Shown here one piece after another: positions 62,844-64,000 of a DNA stretch of 64,000 bases. The number at the start of each line of letters is the position of its first letter. The first letter of the stretch is position 1. The position numbers were made by a program, and so were the translations under genes. Origin of the DNA: Lysobacter daejeonensis GH1-9 (GTDB lineage Bacteria > Pseudomonadota > Gammaproteobacteria > Xanthomonadales > Xanthomonadaceae); NCBI RefSeq assembly GCF_000768355.1, contig NZ_AVPU01000006.1:1-64000 (forward strand). The letters run 5' to 3'. The notes under the pieces are model-generated. The model was not told where the DNA came from and made no database searches. It saw only the letters and a program-made list of their open reading frames with translations.

Positions 62844-63764
62844 ATGAGCATGCAATACCCTGAATGGATCTGGCACAACGGCGAGATCAAGCGTTGGGCC
62901 GATGCCACCACCCACGTGATGGCGCATGCCCTGCACTACGGCTCCTCGGTATTCGAAGGCATCCGCTGCTACGAGACGCCCAACGGCCCGGCGATCTTCC
63001 GCCTGACCGACCACAACAAGCGCCTGTACGCCTCGGCCCGCATCTATGACATGCCGATGCCCTACGACCTGGCCACGCTCAACGCGGCCTGCCGCGAGGT
63101 CATCAAGAAAAACGACCTGACCAAGGCCTACCTGCGTCCGTTCGCCTACCGCGGCCTCGGTGGTTTTGGCCTCTCGGCCGACACCCCGGTGGAGATGTCG
63201 GTGGCTTCGTGGTTCATGGGCCCGTACCTGGGCGACGGCGCACTGGAAGCCGGCATCGACGCCTGCGTGTCCAGCTGGCAGCGCTTCGCGCCCAACACCA
63301 TCCCGGCCGGCGCCAAGGCCGGCGGCAACTACCTGTCGGGCCAGCTGATCGCGCGTGAGGCGCGTCGCCTGGGCTTCGGCGAAGGCATCGCGCTGGCCTC
63401 CACCGGCCTGCTGAGCGAAGGCGCCGGCGAGAACCTGTTCCTGGTGTTCGATGGCGCGCTGCACACCACGCCGGTCAGCGCCGCGCTGCTCAACGGCATC
63501 ACCCGCAATACCATCATCACCCTGGCCAAGGATGCCGGCATCGAGGTGGTGGAGCGCGACATGCCGCGCGAGTACCTGTACCTGTGCGACGAGCTGTTCA
63601 TGTGCGGCACCGCCGCCGAGATCACCCCGATCCGCTCGGTCGACGGCCGCCAGGTCGGCGCCGGCCACGCCGGCCCGGTCACCCGTCGCATCCAGGAACT
63701 GTTCTTCGGCCTGTTCGACGGCCGCACGGCCGACAAGCACGGCTGGCTGGAAATGCTGGACTGA
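62844..63764 (+). CDS. ilvE: Branched-chain amino acid aminotransferase
   Basis: A 306-residue PLP enzyme for the last step of valine, leucine and isoleucine synthesis. Family stretches are VMAHALHYGSSVFEGIRCY, YLRPFAYRG, the PLP-lysine region GAKAGGNYLSGQL, LLSEGAGENLFLV, GITRNTIITLAKDAGIEVVER and ELFMCGTAAEITPI. ATG 62844 (MSMQYPEWIWHNGEIKRW) is the family start; a second ATG lies two codons on. TAAAAT at 62810-62815 is a likely -10. Confidence 0.96.
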   Translation: MSMQYPEWIWHNGEIKRWADATTHVMAHALHYGSSVFEGIRCYETPNGPAIFRLTDHNKRLYASARIYDMPMPYDLATLNAACREVIKKNDLTKAYLRPFAYRGLGGFGLSADTPVEMSVASWFMGPYLGDGALEAGIDACVSSWQRFAPNTIPAGAKAGGNYLSGQLIAREARRLGFGEGIALASTGLLSEGAGENLFLVFDGALHTTPVSAALLNGITRNTIITLAKDAGIEVVERDMPREYLYLCDELFMCGTAAEITPIRSVDGRQVGAGHAGPVTRRIQELFFGLFDGRTADKHGWLEMLD

Positions 63765-63832
63765 GGCACCCGGGAGGTCGCCCGCACGGCACCTCCCGGC
63801 TGGTCGGTCACATCGAAGGACGCGCTCGACCC

Positions 63833-63868
63833 GCAACGCCGCCGGTGACCCCGGCGGCGTTGCCGTTT
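63833..63868 (+). terminator. Intrinsic terminator between ilvE and the kinase gene
   Basis: GCAACGCCGCCGG (63833-63845), a TGACC loop, CCGGCGGCGTTGC (63851-63863) and CGTTTCC. The perfect 13-bp stem lies between converging genes, 7 nt past the kinase stop on the other strand, and may serve both. Confidence 0.8.
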
Positions 63869-63875
63869 CCGCCCC

Positions 63876-64000
63876 TCAGCGCACGAAGGTCAGGGTCGCG
63901 ACCACACCCCGCTCTTCGCCCGGGCGCACGCTGACGTTCCAGCCGTACAGGTCGCAGAGCCGACGCACGATCGACAGGCCGATGCCGCCGCCCTGCGAGT
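63876..64000 (-). CDS. Sensor histidine kinase, C-terminal end (partial)
   Basis: The last 41 codons of a gene that enters from the right edge. SQGGGIGLSIVRRLCDLYGW is the G2 box of the HATPase domain of two-component sensor kinases, and the protein ends GVVATLTFVR. The rest is outside the window, so the signal sensed and the partner regulator cannot be named. Confidence 0.85.
   Translation of the reverse strand, partial: SQGGGIGLSIVRRLCDLYGWNVSVRPGEERGVVATLTFVR

Noticed and set aside
61308-63836. Long antisense frame over the metallopeptidase and ilvE
   Set aside because: It crosses two well-supported genes and two terminators and has no family similarity.

Overview
The window is a chromosomal segment of a high-GC gammaproteobacterium, most likely of the family Lysobacteraceae (Xanthomonadaceae). 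Supporting features are the metX-metB-homoserine dehydrogenase gene order behind a SAM-I riboswitch, a GTP-type PEP carboxykinase, a SAH riboswitch on ahcY, a Mn-type (yybP-ykoY) riboswitch on a UPF0016 gene, a long TonB-dependent receptor, several DUF4124 proteins and an M72-type metallopeptidase. The genus cannot be fixed from this sequence. I see no insertion sequence, prophage, CRISPR array, tRNA or rRNA gene. Coding density is high and the genes look intact apart from the two cut by the window ends.

Layout. 1-2514: the metX-metB-(homoserine dehydrogenase) operon, with a promoter, an inverted repeat and a SAM-I riboswitch. 2574-10925: a beta-propeller lipoprotein, an M23 peptidase, prfC, a hemolysin III-type membrane protein, a small MliC-like lipoprotein, a CBS protein, a GtrB-type glycosyltransferase, and the divergent mtgA/hslO pair. 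11050-21589: a secreted protein of unknown function, a large TonB-dependent receptor, and a compact set of two Fe(II)/2-oxoglutarate oxygenases and two sulfotransferase-like P-loop proteins. Three of these four enzymes lie directly downstream of tetR-pckG on the same strand. 21590-32634: fadE behind a palindromic operator candidate, a DUF922 protein, a DUF4442 protein, an MFS transporter, a GMC oxidoreductase, LemA plus an M48 protease fusion, and a serine hydrolase.

32661-39407: a histone H1-like lysine/alanine repeat protein, an 820-bp gene-free gap holding a candidate small RNA, gcvT/gcvH, SPFH/NfeD, Fur-controlled hemP, an aldo-keto reductase, and the Mn-riboswitch-controlled UPF0016 exporter. 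39466-44799: a GGDEF protein with a degenerate signature motif, a NupC transporter with a ribokinase-family kinase, dusB and a DUF1232-like protein. 44895-52466: an ECF sigma factor with a 1416-residue membrane Ser/Thr kinase, then an OlsF-like acyltransferase fusion overlapping an LpxH-like phosphoesterase. 52694-59899: the SAM cycle genes metK, ahcY (SAH riboswitch) and metF (palindrome inside its promoter), with an S9 peptidase and a DUF3224 protein between them. 59993-64000: two tandem DUF4124 paralogues, an M72-type metallopeptidase, ilvE, and the end of a sensor histidine kinase.

How it fits together. Methionine and SAM metabolism is the main theme. Synthesis (metX, metB), activation (metK), recycling (ahcY) and methyl supply (metF, gcvT, gcvH) all lie here, and three of these loci carry different visible control elements. 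The most unusual accessory region is the TonB receptor/oxygenase/sulfotransferase set at 12.1-19.1 kb. The other items most worth testing are the candidate sRNA at 33.4-33.6 kb, the sigma/kinase pair at 45 kb, and a recurring -10-like hexamer placed 6-7 nt before start codons, which suggests leaderless mRNAs.
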